Below are positions 14,869 through 16,311 of a stretch of 16,311 nucleotides of DNA, one piece after another; the stretch's first letter is position 1, and each line of letters begins with the position of its first letter. Source of the DNA: an uncultured Flavobacteriales bacterium. Lineage in GTDB: Bacteria; Bacteroidota; Bacteroidia; Flavobacteriales_D; Crocinitomicaceae. The notes beneath the pieces are model-generated. The model ran no database searches and was not told the origin of the DNA. It saw only the letters and a program-made list of their open reading frames with translations. The stretch covers positions 1 through 16,311 of the forward strand of contig CAIRMS010000237.1 of assembly GCA_903879765.1 (NCBI GenBank), given 5' to 3'. The translations under genes were made by a program, and so were the position numbers.

Positions 14869-16088
14869 GGTTCAACACAGGAAACGAATTATTGTCGCAA
14901 CTTGAAATGAAAGATAATCGCCTTCATTCCTTGTTAGAAATTACAAATGCGCTGAATTCAAATTTACCCGTTGAATCTTTATTTAAACTATTCTCTTTTA
15001 TTTTAAAAGAGCAACTTAGTTTTAGTCGATTTGTTTTAATCATAAAAGAAGATGAATGGCATTGTCCGGTGAAAGTTGGTTATAAAGGAAAAGTTGACCT
15101 TCAATTAGTCGAAACGGAATTACATCGTTTTAAGGAAATTACCTTAGTCGAATCATCGAATTCCACCTTACTGAACGACTTTCAATCCGTTATTCCAGTT
15201 AGTCACCAAGGTAAGCCCCTCGCCTATCTACTCATTTCAACAGTCGGGAAGAAAGAAGACCTTGAACCATCTCATTTCGCATTTGCTCAAACGTTAGCAA
15301 ACATTATTTCCGTAGCCGTTGAAAACAACCGGCTTGTCAAGCAGCACATCATAAAAGAACGGATTTCAAAGGAATTGGAACTTGCTTCTGAAATGCAGAA
15401 AATGTTGTTCCCCTCAGAACTGCCATCCAACCGCAAAATGGACCTCTCAGGACGCTATATCCCGAGACATGCTATCGGAGGTGACTATTATGACTTTATT
15501 CCACTGGGAGACGAAGAATACATCATTTGTATTGGTGACGTAAGTGGAAAGGGAATCAGTGCCGCAATGCTGATGGCAAATTTCCAAGCAACGATTCGAA
15601 CGCTGTTCAAATACCAGCGCTTTGAGATGTCCTTTCTCATGGAAGAACTGAATAAATTGGTTATGAAAAGTGCGAAGGGAGAAAAATTCATCACCTTCTT
15701 TCTAGCGCATTACAATGCGTACACACGTAAAATGACCTATGTTAATGCTGGACACAATCATCCCATACTTTTAAGTGGACGAAAAGTAACGATGTTGAAA
15801 GATGGCTGCATTGGTCTAGGAATGTTGGACGAACTTCCGAGCATTAAAATTGGGAAACTAGTCCTGAATCCAAATACAACATTCGTCTTATTCACGGATG
15901 GAGTGGTTGAATTAGAAAATGAGTCTGGAGAACAATTTGGTGTAGAACGATTAATCAAAAATGTTCAAGCCTATTCTCCTTTAAAAATGGAGGATATGAA
16001 TAACATCATTTTCTCCAAATTGGAAGACTGGAAAGGTCCGCTCAACTATGTGGATGATACCGCGATTTTCAGCTGTAAGTTCTTCTAA
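14865..16088 (+). CDS. RsbU/SpoIIE-type PP2C phosphatase with N-terminal GAF-like domain
   Basis: The 407-residue cytoplasmic protein has a GAF-like sensor region (about 15-155), a short coiled-coil linker containing LELASEMQKMLFPSELP (171-187), typical of the RsbU junction, and a PP2C/SpoIIE domain (about 193-407). Metal-binding acidic residues are visible: GGDYYD (205-210), IGDVSGKG (223-230, Asp225), FTDGVVE (343-349, Asp345) and DDTA (397-400). Such phosphatases usually dephosphorylate an anti-anti-sigma (STAS) protein; no STAS or kinase partner is present in the window, so the target is unknown. Its ATG overlaps the LpxD-like stop as ATGA, so the two genes are co-transcribed and probably translationally coupled. 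Its stop is 2 nt from a convergent gene. Confidence 0.9.
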   Translation: MRFNTGNELLSQLEMKDNRLHSLLEITNALNSNLPVESLFKLFSFILKEQLSFSRFVLIIKEDEWHCPVKVGYKGKVDLQLVETELHRFKEITLVESSNSTLLNDFQSVIPVSHQGKPLAYLLISTVGKKEDLEPSHFAFAQTLANIISVAVENNRLVKQHIIKERISKELELASEMQKMLFPSELPSNRKMDLSGRYIPRHAIGGDYYDFIPLGDEEYIICIGDVSGKGISAAMLMANFQATIRTLFKYQRFEMSFLMEELNKLVMKSAKGEKFITFFLAHYNAYTRKMTYVNAGHNHPILLSGRKVTMLKDGCIGLGMLDELPSIKIGKLVLNPNTTFVLFTDGVVELENESGEQFGVERLIKNVQAYSPLKMEDMNNIIFSKLEDWKGPLNYVDDTAIFSCKFF

Positions 16089-16090
16089 AA

Positions 16091-16311
16091 TTATTTTCCA
16101 AACTGAAAACGAAGAGAGAAAACATGTGTGTAATAACTAGTTTTCACATCTCCCAAACGCGTAAATGCGTAATCCAATTGTACGTTTTTCAATTTCACTC
16201 CAACACCTAAATTTGGTTGAATTCCCCAATACTTGCTTCAAAGATTACAAGGGGTAAAAAGATAAGCATGCTTACCTGCACAGGTGGTATCCCCTGTGAT
16301 ATTGCCAATGA
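16091..16311 (-). pseudogene. C-terminal part of an outer-membrane barrel protein (PorV/PorQ-like), with in-frame TGA
   Basis: The gene is cut by the window end. The last 48 codons before the stop (16091-16093) encode a membrane-strand tail, including PNLGVGVKLKNVQLDYAFTR and, at the very end, VFSLRFQFGK, which resembles the terminal strands of Bacteroidota PorV/PorQ-like barrels. Continuing upstream in the same frame, a TGA occurs at 16240-16238, beyond which 23 further codons stay open and read like a normal protein (GDTTCAGKHAYLFTPCNL). Possible explanations are a nonsense mutation, a sequencing error or a coincidental upstream frame; the gene must extend past the window in some frame. The pseudogene label is provisional. 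Confidence 0.5.

Noticed and set aside
1..16311. CRISPR array, prophage, toxin-antitoxin or other defence system
   Set aside because: No regularly spaced repeats, integrase, transposase, nuclease or toxin-like genes are seen; genes are housekeeping and envelope functions with even codon and base use.

Overview
This is a 16.3-kb, low-GC chromosomal window from a member of the Bacteroidota, probably order Flavobacteriales. The evidence is: a type B ribosomal protein L31; a TonB-dependent receptor with an N-terminal carboxypeptidase-regulatory-like domain; a serine hydrolase fused to a GH3 C-terminal-type domain; an apparent PorV/PorQ-like outer-membrane protein tail; almost no Shine-Dalgarno sequences; and the phylum-specific -7 promoter box TAnnTTTG in front of eight genes. 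The family-level placement is inference. Most genes are housekeeping or envelope genes. I see no phage, insertion sequence, CRISPR array, tRNA or rRNA.

Layout. (1) 1-518: rpmH (L34) with its terminator, then a gene-free stretch of about 310 bases that holds a cluster of palindromic repeats between two sequence-related terminators facing each other. (2) 519-2123, minus: pckA, ATP-type PEP carboxykinase. (3) 2381-4261, plus: an exported class C beta-lactamase-like serine hydrolase whose N-terminal half resembles only the C-terminal domain of GH3 enzymes. (4) 4265-8976, minus: a tight four-gene operon read rimB, rimK, an AstE/AspA-type deacylase, then a secreted M14 zinc carboxypeptidase. The junctions are a 4-nt overlap, a probable 14-nt overlap and a 2-nt gap. 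(5) 9078-11705, plus: a TonB-dependent outer-membrane receptor. (6) 11697-12374, minus: an orphan NarL-type response regulator with an altered acidic pocket. (7) 12492-13454, plus: Sua5/TsaC for t6A tRNA modification. (8) 13530-13784, minus: rpmE2. (9) 13963-16088, plus: an LpxD-family acyltransferase overlapping by 4 nt with an RsbU/SpoIIE-type PP2C phosphatase. (10) 16091-end, minus: the C-terminus of an outer-membrane barrel protein, with an in-frame TGA in the part visible here.

How the genes relate. rpmH, sua5 and rpmE2 serve translation; pckA serves gluconeogenesis; the TonB receptor, LpxD-like enzyme, M14 peptidase, serine hydrolase and partial barrel protein serve the envelope. The most system-like locus is the rimB-rimK-deacylase-M14 operon. 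It groups an amino-acid (glutamate) ligase with enzymes of families that remove acyl groups or C-terminal residues. The partnership of RimB and RimK is established elsewhere; the extended set is worth testing.

Promoters. TAnnTTTG boxes sit close to start codons, in two cases (TonB receptor and sua5) only 4-5 nt upstream, which predicts leaderless or near-leaderless mRNAs and also fixes the start codons.
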